Notes under the pieces: generated by a model
The model's input: only the letters and a program-made list of their open reading frames with translations
Database searches by the model: none
What the model was told of the DNA's origin: nothing
Assembly: GCA_938028845.1 (NCBI GenBank)
Contig: CALIZJ010000237.1
Location: 1 to 33,099 of the forward strand
DNA from: an uncultured Blautia sp.
GTDB lineage: Bacteria; Bacillota; Clostridia; Lachnospirales; Lachnospiraceae
DNA: 33,099 bases
Direction of reading: 5' to 3'
Shown: positions 1-7,370 of the stretch, one piece after another
How the letters are laid out: the number at the start of each line of letters is the position of its first letter
Numbering within the stretch: the first letter of the stretch is position 1
Made by a program: the position numbers and the translations under genes

Positions 1-28
1 GGAGTTCAGACGTGTGCTCTTCCGATCT
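1..28. other. Illumina sequencing adapter remnant
   Basis: These 28 bases match the 3' part of the standard Illumina read-2 adapter/primer (it begins GGAGTTCAGACGTG and ends CTTCCGATCT). They are joined directly to the coding sequence of the first recombinase. This is library contamination at a contig end, so the true sequence to the left is unknown. Confidence 0.97.
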
Positions 29-669
29 ACGATGTAATCGCTTTCCCCGTCCTTTTTGTAGCCGTAAATGTTGCACCAGCGGGCGATCCCGTTTTCAAAG
101 CGTTTGCGGATGCCCCACTTGGTGTTCTCCGAGATGGACCGGGATTCCTCCTGCGCGAACGCGGCGAGGATGGTGAGCAGCATCTCTGAAAATGCCACCC
201 TGGTGTCAATGTTGTTGCTCTCAAAGAAAAGATGGACACCAATGTTCTGTAAGTGCCGCACATAGGTAAGGCATTCCATCGTGTTCCTCGCGAAGCGGGA
301 GATGGATTTCGTGATGATCAGGTCGATCTTCCCCTCCTCACAGTCCTGGATCATGCGTAGGAACTGTGGCCTCCCTGCCGCCTGGGTGCCGGAAATGCCC
401 TCGTCCGCGTAGATGCCCGCCAGTTCCCACCCGGGTTTTGCCTCGATCAGCGCGGTATATGCCCTGACCTGCGCTTCGAAGCTGCCCAGCTGCTCATCGG
501 TATCTGTGGACACACGGCAGTAAGCGGCAACGCGGTAGGTTTCCGGCCGTTTTTTTGCCGCCATCCGCCTTGGCTCCAGCACGATCTTTTCCATATTTCC
601 CGGCTCTTTGTCGTAGACTGTCTTATGAGGTGCTTTGTAAGCTGCTTTCGATGGCTCTTTCATTGCCAT
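29..669 (-). CDS. Large serine recombinase 1 (C-terminus cut off by contig end)
   Basis: Reading leftward from the ATG at 669, the frame is open for about 213 codons and runs into the adapter at 28. It carries a resolvase-type N-terminal catalytic domain: AAYCRVST with the nucleophile Ser at about residue 54, then KSISRFARNT and FAQEESRSISENTKWG, which are typical of large serine integrases. The start at 669 is preferred because AAAGGAGG lies 7 nt upstream; an ATG at 673 is out of frame. The recombinase domain and any zinc ribbon are missing because the contig ends. It is the third of three recombinases on this strand and has its own promoter-like box at 785-815, separated from recombinase 2 by a strong terminator. 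Family assignment is firm; the specific role (integration, excision or partner subunit) is not known. Confidence 0.93.
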
Positions 670-784
670 TCATACGCCTCCTTTCGAATGCTTTTCAGAT
701 CTGGATTGTCAGGATCCGCGGGCCATACCACCCGTCCCTCTTCCGAGGGGCTCCAAGCGCTATGTCCGTTATCCCTCCCATGAG

Positions 785-815
785 ACATGTTCCCGTACTA
801 TCCGGAAAATAGCAA
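785..815 (-). promoter_or_regulatory. Promoter-like box upstream of recombinase 1
   Basis: On the minus strand there is TTGCTA (815-810), a 17-bp spacer ending in ACGG, and GAACAT (792-787). Seventeen bases (785-801) are identical to the box upstream of recombinase 3 (3710-3726), and the layout matches the other TTGCTA-17 boxes of this window. The -10 is poor, which suggests an activator or a different polymerase partner. The leader to the ATG is about 118 nt. Confidence 0.5.
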
Positions 816-886
816 GCAATGCCGGCCTTTCTTCCGGTAGAAAAAACGCGCTGATTCGGCCCTGATATCACCCATACTACACAAAG

Positions 887-933
887 AAAACCGGGAGCGT
901 TCCGGCAGGGAAATCCTGCCCCCGCACTCCCGG
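887..933 (-). terminator. Rho-independent terminator after recombinase 2
   Basis: On the minus strand CCGGGAG pairs with CTCCCGG around an inner GGCAGG/CCTGCC hairpin, followed by TTTTCTTT. It lies just beyond the stop of recombinase 2 and insulates recombinase 1. Confidence 0.85.
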
Positions 934-958
934 CGTACTTGTGTTTTGTCTCGTTTTA

Positions 959-2521
959 TCAATCCTTTATCCCACGTTTCTTCCTGACTTCCTCCGCAAG
1001 CGCGGGCGTCCGCTCCGGATAGCGGAGGATAAATGCGTCCCAAAGCTGCGCCTTGTGCCTGGGGTCATGGGAATCCCGGATTACCCCGGATGGAAGTGTT
1101 GTCTCAAGCCCGCACCGCCAATGGATGGTGACCGTGCGGTCATCGGCTTTATCCATCAGATCAGCCGGCATCCCGTCAAGCTGCGTGGCCGTGTAAGTGT
1201 GCCTCCCCAGGGTAATGGAAGCCACCAGCTCATCCAGCCACCAGTAATGGATCCCTTCCATCACAGGGTATTCTTCCTTTATTTTTAAGAGCTTCACCGC
1301 CTCCGCGGCCCTGCGCCTTTGTTTATAGCCAGCCACCTTTTTTACCGTTTCCAGGTCCACATCACGGTAGGCTGAAAGGATCGCTTCCTCAAGCGGGATG
1401 GCCTGGATCACGAATTCCCTGCATGCCCCTTCTCCCTCACAGCAGAAATGGCTGTTCGCCTGCTGTATCCCAACCCTTCTCCTCCAGAGCCTGTGCCCGC
1501 AGTAAGGGCAGCGGATGTAGTCCGCGAACGGGTACTGGCCGACCTCCGGTGCTGTCCTGGTCTTGAGCTTAAAGATCGTATTGCACCGTTCAAACTGTTT
1601 CCGGCTTACGATTGGCTCGTGGTGGTCCCTGATGTATTTAGAGGGAGCCGCTCCCTCATTTAGCCGGATCCGGTGGGTGATGTGGTCTTCTGTCACGAAT
1701 TTCTGTACGATAAGGTCACCCACATATTTTTCATTCCTGATCATGTAATGGATCCGGGATTCATCCCAAGCGTCCTTCTTCGACAGCTTCAGGCTTGGTT
1801 TCCGGTAACCAGCCGCTGTCAGCCTCCTTGTGATCTCCGGGACGCTTACCCCATGCTCATACCATTCGAAGATGCGCCGCACTGCCTCCGCCTCCCCAGG
1901 TACGATCTCGTAATTGTCCCCTTCCACGTTCTTACAGTATCCGTATACCGGGAGCAGGAGCGTATTCCCCTGCAGCGCCCGTTTCCGTTTCCCCCATTTC
2001 ACATTTTCTGAAAGGGAACGGCTCTCCTCCTGCGCGAAAGCCGCAAGGACCGTGAGCAGCATCTCCGAGTATTCTTCCCCCGTGTCTATGCCTTCCTTGT
2101 CAAACCTTACGCGCACGCCCCACTCCGTCAGTTTTCGGATGTACTCGATGCATTCCATTGTGTTCCTTGAAAAGCGGGAGATGCTTTTCGCGAGCACCAG
2201 GTCAATCTTCCCCTCCTCGCAGGCTTTTAAGAGATCCTGGAACTGTCTCCTATTAGATACCTTTGTGCCGGAGAACCCTTCGTCGGCGAATACACCAGCA
2301 AATTCCCATTCCGGGTTATTCCGGATCTCTGTCTCATACACGATCTTCTGTTCCCGCACACTGGTCGCCTGTTCCTCAGATGGTGTGGACACCCTGCAGT
2401 AAGCGGCCACGCGGAGCTTCGGCTTTTTGGCAATGGCCTCTTCTTCCCGCCGCTCCCGCAGGATCTTCCTCATTTTCAGTGTTCCTGCCATGTCTGCCAT
2501 TTCCCTCATACCTCCCATCAT
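959..2521 (-). CDS. Large serine recombinase 2
   Basis: A 520-residue serine recombinase. Residues about 36-185 are the resolvase catalytic domain (AAYCRVST, nucleophile Ser about 45; SISRFSRNTMECIEYI; FAQEESRSLSENVKWG). Residues about 205-320 are the recombinase DNA-binding domain, followed by a zinc ribbon (CPYCGH, then paired and single cysteines in HFCCEGEGAC) near residues 360-395. The length is usual for phage integrases of this type. Its first ATG overlaps the stop of recombinase 3 (ATGA), so the two are probably translationally coupled; an internal ATG about 8-10 codons in also has a GGGAGG site ahead of it and could be the real start. It probably carries out or assists phage integration and excision. 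Confidence 0.93.
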   Translation of the reverse strand: MMGGMREMADMAGTLKMRKILRERREEEAIAKKPKLRVAAYCRVSTPSEEQATSVREQKIVYETEIRNNPEWEFAGVFADEGFSGTKVSNRRQFQDLLKACEEGKIDLVLAKSISRFSRNTMECIEYIRKLTEWGVRVRFDKEGIDTGEEYSEMLLTVLAAFAQEESRSLSENVKWGKRKRALQGNTLLLPVYGYCKNVEGDNYEIVPGEAEAVRRIFEWYEHGVSVPEITRRLTAAGYRKPSLKLSKKDAWDESRIHYMIRNEKYVGDLIVQKFVTEDHITHRIRLNEGAAPSKYIRDHHEPIVSRKQFERCNTIFKLKTRTAPEVGQYPFADYIRCPYCGHRLWRRRVGIQQANSHFCCEGEGACREFVIQAIPLEEAILSAYRDVDLETVKKVAGYKQRRRAAEAVKLLKIKEEYPVMEGIHYWWLDELVASITLGRHTYTATQLDGMPADLMDKADDRTVTIHWRCGLETTLPSGVIRDSHDPRHKAQLWDAFILRYPERTPALAEEVRKKRGIKD

Positions 2522-3663
2522 CCGGCCACTTTACTGGCTGCCATGTCTGCGTCCTTAGCTCTGTCCCCAGCCGCTTCAACAGACACATTCCCGGCCGCTT
2601 CCCCGGACCATTCTTTCAGCCAGGGCAGGTCAGGAGCGTCCGCAAACTCCCGATGCGTTACCTCCATGCATTCCTGCATGAACGCGACCTCATCCTCGGT
2701 AAAGTTGCTGCGGAAGGAATAGAGGATGGTCCGCTCAATCAGCTGGCCCACATGCTCGAACAAGTCCCGGCTGACGATTGCCGGATGGTGGGCTTCAATG
2801 TAAAACTGGTCCGCGTATCCCCGGTTCTTCCCCCGATGGATGACACCATCCTCATCCGCGTAAATACATTCCTTATTACTCAGGTAGTCCCCGATACAGG
2901 CAAGGTTGGTGAGGAGGTTCCGCAACGGCGTCCCGTTCCATACCTTCCCCGTCCCTTCCGCTTCCTCCAACCGGTTCAGCGCCGTCCGGATTTCCTTGTA
3001 GTTATGGCACATGCCAGCCATATAGAACGCGAGGCGCACACGCTTTGCCTCCGGCTCATGGATATCCCAACGGTGCTCCTTCCCAAAAGAACGGAATCCG
3101 TAGCTTGCCCTCTCCATGGGCTGACCCATCTCGTAACGCTTCCGCCTTGCCCATTTCATGTTCTGGCTGATGCTCACGCTTTCCTCCTGCGCGATGGTGG
3201 CAAGGATCCCAAGCAGAAGTTCATTTGCCTGGTTCCCGGTATCCAGCCCTTCCTTTTCAAAAACGATAGTCACGCCAAGACCTTTCAGCTTACGGATCAG
3301 GTCGATACATTCCACCAGGTTCCTCGCGAACCGGGAGATGGACTTGGTGTAGATGATGTCCACCTTCCCATCCTCACAGTCTTTGAGCAAACGGTTCAGC
3401 TCTTTGCGCCCCTTCACGGAACGTCCGGATTTCCCGTGGTCGCCGTAAATGCCCGCCAGGGTAAGCGTCGGGTCATCCTCGATCCTCTTTTTGTAATGCG
3501 CGCACTGCATCTCAAACGAGCCATCCTGCATGTCCCGGTTCGTGGAAACCCGGCAGTAGGCCGCCGCCCGTTTGAGTCCTTTTCCATCCCCGGTACTTTG
3601 GCCGGATGAATTCTCTTTCTGCGCAGTACAGATCACCGTACCGATATTTTTCTTCTCATCCAT
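2518..3663 (-). CDS. Large serine recombinase 3 (short, no zinc ribbon)
   Basis: A 381-residue serine recombinase, first in a two-gene operon with recombinase 2. The catalytic domain is intact (AAYCRVST, Ser about 40; SISRFARNLVECIDLI; IAQEESVSISQNMKWA), and the recombinase domain follows to about residue 320. The cysteine zinc ribbon seen in recombinase 2 is absent, and the protein ends in a low-complexity Ala/Asp-rich tail. The start has AGGAGG upstream. Serine recombinases are known to act as obligate pairs or groups in some elements (for example the staphylococcal Ccr proteins). By analogy, this short form may supply a specificity or accessory role, but that is inference. Confidence 0.92.
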   Translation of the reverse strand: MDEKKNIGTVICTAQKENSSGQSTGDGKGLKRAAAYCRVSTNRDMQDGSFEMQCAHYKKRIEDDPTLTLAGIYGDHGKSGRSVKGRKELNRLLKDCEDGKVDIIYTKSISRFARNLVECIDLIRKLKGLGVTIVFEKEGLDTGNQANELLLGILATIAQEESVSISQNMKWARRKRYEMGQPMERASYGFRSFGKEHRWDIHEPEAKRVRLAFYMAGMCHNYKEIRTALNRLEEAEGTGKVWNGTPLRNLLTNLACIGDYLSNKECIYADEDGVIHRGKNRGYADQFYIEAHHPAIVSRDLFEHVGQLIERTILYSFRSNFTEDEVAFMQECMEVTHREFADAPDLPWLKEWSGEAAGNVSVEAAGDRAKDADMAASKVAG

Positions 3664-3705
3664 AGATGTTTTTCCTCCTTCCTGCCCGTAAGGGCCTCTT
3701 CATTT

Positions 3706-3740
3706 GGGAACATGTTCCCGTACTATGGCGCACATAGCAA
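3706..3740 (-). promoter_or_regulatory. Promoter-like box with palindromic operator, recombinase 3/2 operon
   Basis: On the minus strand TTGCTA (3740-3735), a 17-bp spacer and GAACAT (3717-3712) lie about 50 nt before the recombinase 3 start. The -10 region sits inside a perfect 14-bp palindrome, GGGAACATGTTCCC (3706-3719). Its GAAC and GTTC halves are 2 bp apart, not the 4 bp of a Gram-positive LexA box. It is a good candidate for a repressor site controlling integrase expression. Confidence 0.5.
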
Positions 3741-3801
3741 GTGGATCCGGCCAACTCAGGCGCATTTATGTGGAGAATATATCGACTATAGCTGCGCCCG
3801 T

Positions 3802-3824
3802 ATTTGTGTAATTTATGCCTATGT
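3802..3824. repeat. Left copy of 23-bp direct repeat flanking the AbiE cargo
   Basis: ATTTGTG, T, AATTTATGCCTATGT: it matches 4876-4898 at 22 of 23 bases. The sequence is the distal element of the minus-strand promoter box ahead of recombinase 3. Confidence 0.85.
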
Positions 3825-3860
3825 TGGACTTTCACCACAGACTGCCGGTTCCTGTCATAC

Positions 3861-3888
3861 GAAAAAAGGACTTCCGAAGAAGCCCTTA
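3861..3888 (-). terminator. Rho-independent terminator after the AbiE remnant
   Basis: On the minus strand AAGGGCTTC-TTCG-GAAGTCCTT is followed by T residues (the run at 3862-3867). It ends transcription from the AbiEi/AbiEii region before the recombinase promoter. The CTTC/GAAG stem recurs in other terminators of this window. Confidence 0.88.
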
Positions 3889-3958
3889 AAAGCGTTTATG
3901 TAGTTTTGGTCAGCCGATATTTTTTTCAGACTACTCCCAACAGAGTACCACCTGTCTG

Positions 3959-4143
3959 CTAAACCATGTGGTAGAGGGAGATGGTTCCTTTTATGATATC
4001 CTCAAATGTGATGTCAGCGGCGTATGTACACGTTCCAGAAAACGTTCCATCATATAGATACGCATCAGCACCCTTGCGTCTGCCTGATTTACTTTTGCGA
4101 TGTTTTTGATCCGTCCCTTTACCTGCTCTGGTGTAAAAAACAT
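3959..4143 (-). pseudogene. Decayed AbiEii toxin remnant
   Basis: An ATG at 4143 follows the AbiEi stop by one base (TAACATG), the usual coupled arrangement for abiEi-abiEii. The frame reads MFFTPEQVKGR...RIYMMERFLERV, resembling the start of AbiEii-type nucleotidyltransferase toxins, then stops after 50 codons at 3991. In another frame a short tail (ADITFEDIIKGT...HMV) continues to 3959, consistent with a large internal deletion. A full AbiEii is roughly 250-300 residues with a GS...D.D-type nucleotidyltransferase core, none of which is present. The toxin is therefore almost certainly dead. Identification rests on context plus the short N-terminal match. Confidence 0.6.
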
Positions 4144-4144
4144 G

Positions 4145-4720
4145 TTACAACAACACCTCCATATATTTTCGTATCACGTTATAGACCCGGAACAGCTTTG
4201 CGTATTCCATGAGCCGGTTCAAATCCTTATCTTTCCTGGAAAGATAAGTTTTCAAAGCAGTATTAAAGTCCTGTACTTCCACACTGCTTCTGCTGCGGAC
4301 TAAGTCACAGACGGTTCTTTCCAGATCATACATCGGGATCTCATTTCCACAGTTATTTGTAACCATGGTCTTCCCGACATCCAGCAGTTCTTTTTTGACT
4401 GTGTATACCTTACAGTTGCCATCTTCCTTAAGGCGGTGGGCGTTATATCCGCTATACACGGTAAACGTATGGACAAGAGGCTCCCGATCGATCAAACCAT
4501 GAAAATAAAACGCCTCATCGTGGGAAAACACCGCTTTCGGACATCTTTGATGAATCACATAAAGTTCATCCACCCATTCATCGCCAGACGCGTAGATACC
4601 GCGCGCTACCTTCTCAAATCCGTTTTTATGAAGATAGTCGTAAAATTTAAATTTGGTAACGCCTGACTCTTTTGCCATTTGCGGGGTCAGGTAACTGCAG
4701 TTTTGTATAAGCTCATTCAT
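4145..4720 (-). CDS. abiEi: AbiEi-family antitoxin/transcriptional regulator
   Basis: A 191-residue protein starting MNELIQNCSYLTPQMAKESGVTK, with the N-terminal winged-helix of AbiEi antitoxins (type IV toxin-antitoxin). The motif GIYASGDEWVDELYVIHQRCPKAVFSHDEAFYFHGL is typical, and a C-terminal helical region follows. AbiEi normally represses its own promoter and counters the AbiEii nucleotidyltransferase toxin. Here the toxin gene downstream is only a remnant, so this is a stranded antitoxin. Start support: AAAGGAC upstream, with a good promoter (TTGACT-17-TATGAT) flanked by repeated half-sites. The surrounding DNA is more AT-rich than the phage body, pointing to imported cargo, and a 23-bp direct repeat brackets the module. 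Confidence 0.88.
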   Translation of the reverse strand: MNELIQNCSYLTPQMAKESGVTKFKFYDYLHKNGFEKVARGIYASGDEWVDELYVIHQRCPKAVFSHDEAFYFHGLIDREPLVHTFTVYSGYNAHRLKEDGNCKVYTVKKELLDVGKTMVTNNCGNEIPMYDLERTVCDLVRSRSSVEVQDFNTALKTYLSRKDKDLNRLMEYAKLFRVYNVIRKYMEVLL

Positions 4721-4736
4721 AGCGTCGCCGTCCTTT

Positions 4737-4800
4737 CGTGCTTATATCATATATAAAATAAGCACGATAGTCAAGTTTAAACTTCCATTCGTGCTTATTT
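4737..4800 (-). promoter_or_regulatory. AbiEi promoter with three AAGCACGA half-sites
   Basis: On the minus strand -35 TTGACT (4774-4769), 17 bp, -10 TATGAT (4751-4746). A perfect 12-bp inverted repeat (AAATAAGCACGA at 4756-4767 and its complement at 4789-4800) brackets the -35. A third half-site (4737-4746) lies just after the -10. This fits autorepression by AbiEi, which is known to bind inverted repeats at its own promoter. Confidence 0.8.
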
Positions 4801-4875
4801 CATATTTAATACATGCACATTTGTCATTTTTGAAACGTGAATTTTTATTCATTCACAGACTCAAGCAAAGGCTGG

Positions 4876-4898
4876 ATTTGTGGAATTTATGCCTATGT
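4876..4898. repeat. Right copy of 23-bp direct repeat flanking the AbiE cargo
   Basis: It matches 3802-3824 at 22 of 23 bases. It lies between the hairpin that ends the lysis genes and the AbiE module, so the module splits what would otherwise be one intergenic promoter region. Confidence 0.85.
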
Positions 4899-4904
4899 AA
4901 AGCG

Positions 4905-4927
4905 GCTCCTACCATAATGGCAGGAGC
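4905..4927 (-). terminator. Hairpin at the end of the lysis operon
   Basis: A 10-bp stem (GCTCCTGCCA paired with TGGTAGGAGC, one G-T pair) with a 3-nt loop lies about 60 nt past the endolysin stop. There is only a short T stretch after it, so termination may be weak. Confidence 0.6.
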
Positions 4928-4985
4928 ACTGAAATTCAGGTTTGTCGTTTATAAATACTATGGAATAGCTGAAGAATACAAAGGC

Positions 4986-6515
4986 TCATACCCTCTGGCA
5001 GTAGTCCAAGCTCACCCAGCCATCGTGATTTTTAGAATATGCCTTCAGAAGTCCCCACCTGGAAGCACCAGCGCCATTCGCCTCATCGACAATGGTGAAT
5101 ACGCCCGGACCTGTGAACTTTCCGGTCTTCTGCTTGTCCGTGCCAGGGCCTTTGCGGATATTCAGGTCCGTGATGGAGGTGCGCACCAGATACGGCTGGA
5201 AGGCCGTGTTCTTTCCCTGGTAAATCACCTTGCCGGCCTCGTCAAATACGGAGTAGCCGGGGTTCTCATCCGCGCAGGCTTTTGCGTTAGAAAGCACATG
5301 GAAGGCTCCCTTCTGGGAAGCGGCATCTGCCCAGGACTTACGCACACGATACCATACCTGTGTCTCCTCCGGCGCGTTTGTAGCGTCATACTGCGTCAGG
5401 TTCCAACGCTCGATGATATTGCAAAGCTTCTCCACATAGGTGAGGCTCGTAGCATACCCGCCGTCCTTGATCAGCTTCGCCACAGCCTTGTAATCTGTCA
5501 TGCCAGCGATGCCAGGGTAGCGTTTCTTACTGCCATTCATGGCTCCCAGCAGATAGGCGCTGTGATCGGCAATGGAATCCTCCACACAGGCATATTTACG
5601 GAAGTCGGCTGTGATGGTCTCATAGCTGCCGTCTGCGTTCTGCTCCTGGGTCTTCTTGGTGTAGATGGACTTTCCGTCCCAGGTGGAGTCGCTCCAGGTG
5701 TTCCCGGAAAGGGACTTCTTCATTCCAAAGACATTGTTGGCGTTCTGGGCAAGCTCGCTCTTGCCATAACCGGACTCCAGAATAAACTGCGCCAGAGAAA
5801 TGGAAGCGAGGATACCGGTTTTCTTCTGGTCAGCGGTAAAGAGCGCACCGATCTTCTTAATCACATCGGCTTCCGAGAGGAATGCCAGATCCTTTGTCTG
5901 CAGGCCGGAGGTGGCGCCAGTGTTACCGGAGCCGCTGCCGTCCATCTCGGCCTGGACTGCTTTACGGAAAGTATCCATGGTGTACCCCATGCCAAGGCCG
6001 TTCCACAGATGCTCCGGATCGCCGTGGTTGGATGCGATGCCTCTGGCGTGCCCCTCCCTGTGGCTGATGACCACACCATCCGCCAGAGGATTCAGTCCGT
6101 ACATCTTACAGAGGTAAGCAAACAGCTCCACCGCCGCTTTGTACGTCCTCTCCGCGCAGGCTCTCGCTGTGGCCTTATCCGAACAGGTAAAGCTGCTGCC
6201 GCTGGTATACTTGATACAGGCGGGTTCGCACATCTCCACGCCGATATGGGTGTTATTGCCGCTGCCCTTGGAGCCGGAAGCACAGTGCCAGCCTCTGTGG
6301 TTCCACGGAAGGGTCTGGTAGACCGTGCCGTCATTGGCATCGATGAAGCCGTGGACACAGGCATTGCCGTAAGAGGCACTGTTCCAGCTGTTGATGAACA
6401 CAGACGCCCTCGGCTGCGGACAGCCCACTGAATGGAGCATCAGCCCTTTGACTGTGATCTTCCGGCCGGCTGTGTAACAAGGGTTCTTTGTCAGGATCGA
6501 TTCTACTAATTTCAT
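4986..6515 (-). CDS. Two-enzyme endolysin: N-acetylmuramoyl-L-alanine amidase plus glucosaminidase
   Basis: A 509-residue lysin that cuts peptidoglycan at the end of infection. Residues about 1-170 are an amidase_2-type domain (MLHSVG with a likely zinc His at 28; ISHREGHARG...NHGDPEHLW supplying further ligands). Residues about 215-350 are a glucosaminidase domain (SISLAQFILESGYGKSELA; NNVFGMK; FRKYACVEDSIADHSAYL). A SPOR-like segment (WYRVRKSWADAASQ...) follows at about 385-430, then an SH3b wall-binding domain (LNIRKGPG...) to the end. The ATG at 6515 is preferred over longer forms because AAAGGAG lies just upstream; an in-frame GTG two codons earlier is possible. It is the last gene of the lysis block, after the holin and a wall-binding protein. 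Confidence 0.93.
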   Translation of the reverse strand: MKLVESILTKNPCYTAGRKITVKGLMLHSVGCPQPRASVFINSWNSASYGNACVHGFIDANDGTVYQTLPWNHRGWHCASGSKGSGNNTHIGVEMCEPACIKYTSGSSFTCSDKATARACAERTYKAAVELFAYLCKMYGLNPLADGVVISHREGHARGIASNHGDPEHLWNGLGMGYTMDTFRKAVQAEMDGSGSGNTGATSGLQTKDLAFLSEADVIKKIGALFTADQKKTGILASISLAQFILESGYGKSELAQNANNVFGMKKSLSGNTWSDSTWDGKSIYTKKTQEQNADGSYETITADFRKYACVEDSIADHSAYLLGAMNGSKKRYPGIAGMTDYKAVAKLIKDGGYATSLTYVEKLCNIIERWNLTQYDATNAPEETQVWYRVRKSWADAASQKGAFHVLSNAKACADENPGYSVFDEAGKVIYQGKNTAFQPYLVRTSITDLNIRKGPGTDKQKTGKFTGPGVFTIVDEANGAGASRWGLLKAYSKNHDGWVSLDYCQRV

Positions 6516-6613
6516 AAACACATTTCTCCTTTTTAAGACATTTCTGGTATTAAAACAGGGAGACACTGATGTATCTCCCCGCTGCGTACTATTTTCTTGT
6601 GTGGGTGCGATTG

Positions 6614-7318
6614 CTACGGCATCACCAGCTTCATCCCAACCCGGATCACATTGCAGGTCAGGCCGTTCAGCTCCCGGATTTCTGTGTACCGGGTACCGGA
6701 GCCGATCTGCTCCTCCGCGATCTTCCACAGGTTGTCCTTCGCCGCGACGGTGTACACCTTCTTGCCGATGCCATAGAGGTACTGCTCCTGCCCGCTCACA
6801 TAGGCAAAACCAGTCTCGCTTTCCGGGCAGCGGATACGGAGCCAGTTGCCCTCACAGAACTGCAGGATCTCCACAAGGGTGTCCTTCTTGTAGGTAGTGA
6901 CCGGCTCCGCGTCCATGCTGTTGCCGCTGCGGATGTTCATCAGCGTGCTGAGCCTGGCATAGGCAATCGGCTGGTCATTGCCGTCACAGTCATATTCCAC
7001 AGCCTCCGGGATGGGATCGTCGGCAGCAGAATCACCGGTGTTAATATCCCCACCCGCATCCACAGGGCTATCTATAGTTTCAGCCGCTCCCTCCTCTGCC
7101 TGGATTTCCCCCGGAATATCCTTAATCCCAATTTCCAATTCCGGATGGATCACTTCCCCTTCATTGGAGAAAACAAAATAGCCCGGATTGGCATCTGCCT
7201 TCGCTATGGCACTGGACAAAAGCCGGAACTGCCCCAACTGGCTTTCCGCGTCCTCCCAGGACTTTCGTACACGGTAATACCCGGCAGCCAGCCTTGTGGG
7301 ATAATCTTTAACACTCAT
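6614..7318 (-). CDS. SPOR-like/SH3b/LysM cell-wall-binding protein
   Basis: A 234-residue protein with no catalytic domain visible. Residues about 10-60 are a SPOR-like repeat (YYRVRKSWEDAESQLGQF...NPGYFVF) closely matching the C-terminal half of the neighbouring endolysin. An acidic linker with DSPVDAGGD and GDSAADDP follows. Residues about 115-170 resemble SH3b (LSTLMNIRSG...GNWLRIRC), and residues 185-234 are a LysM domain (VYTVAAKDNLWKIAEEQIGSG...LNGLTCNVIRVGMKLVMP). It lies between holin and endolysin with its own strong site GGGAGG. It probably binds peptidoglycan and assists lysis, or is a split-off binding subunit of the lysin. Confidence 0.85.
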   Translation of the reverse strand: MSVKDYPTRLAAGYYRVRKSWEDAESQLGQFRLLSSAIAKADANPGYFVFSNEGEVIHPELEIGIKDIPGEIQAEEGAAETIDSPVDAGGDINTGDSAADDPIPEAVEYDCDGNDQPIAYARLSTLMNIRSGNSMDAEPVTTYKKDTLVEILQFCEGNWLRIRCPESETGFAYVSGQEQYLYGIGKKVYTVAAKDNLWKIAEEQIGSGTRYTEIRELNGLTCNVIRVGMKLVMP

Positions 7319-7370
7319 AGTCCCTTACCTCCTTCACTTGGGAGGGCAGGAGGAAGTCCTGCCCCGTTGG

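Noticed and set aside
2263..3609. 448-codon open frame on the plus strand
   Set aside because: It lies antisense to recombinase 3 and part of recombinase 2, which have full domain signatures; its translation is low-complexity with no family motif and no ribosome site.
785..3726. The 17-bp repeat (785-801 and 3710-3726) as phage attachment sites
   Set aside because: Both copies lie in the same position ahead of recombinase genes and fit the promoter box layout, so shared regulation explains them better than att cores.
4791..6431. 546-codon open frame on the plus strand
   Set aside because: Antisense to the endolysin; a GC-driven mirror frame without recognisable domains.
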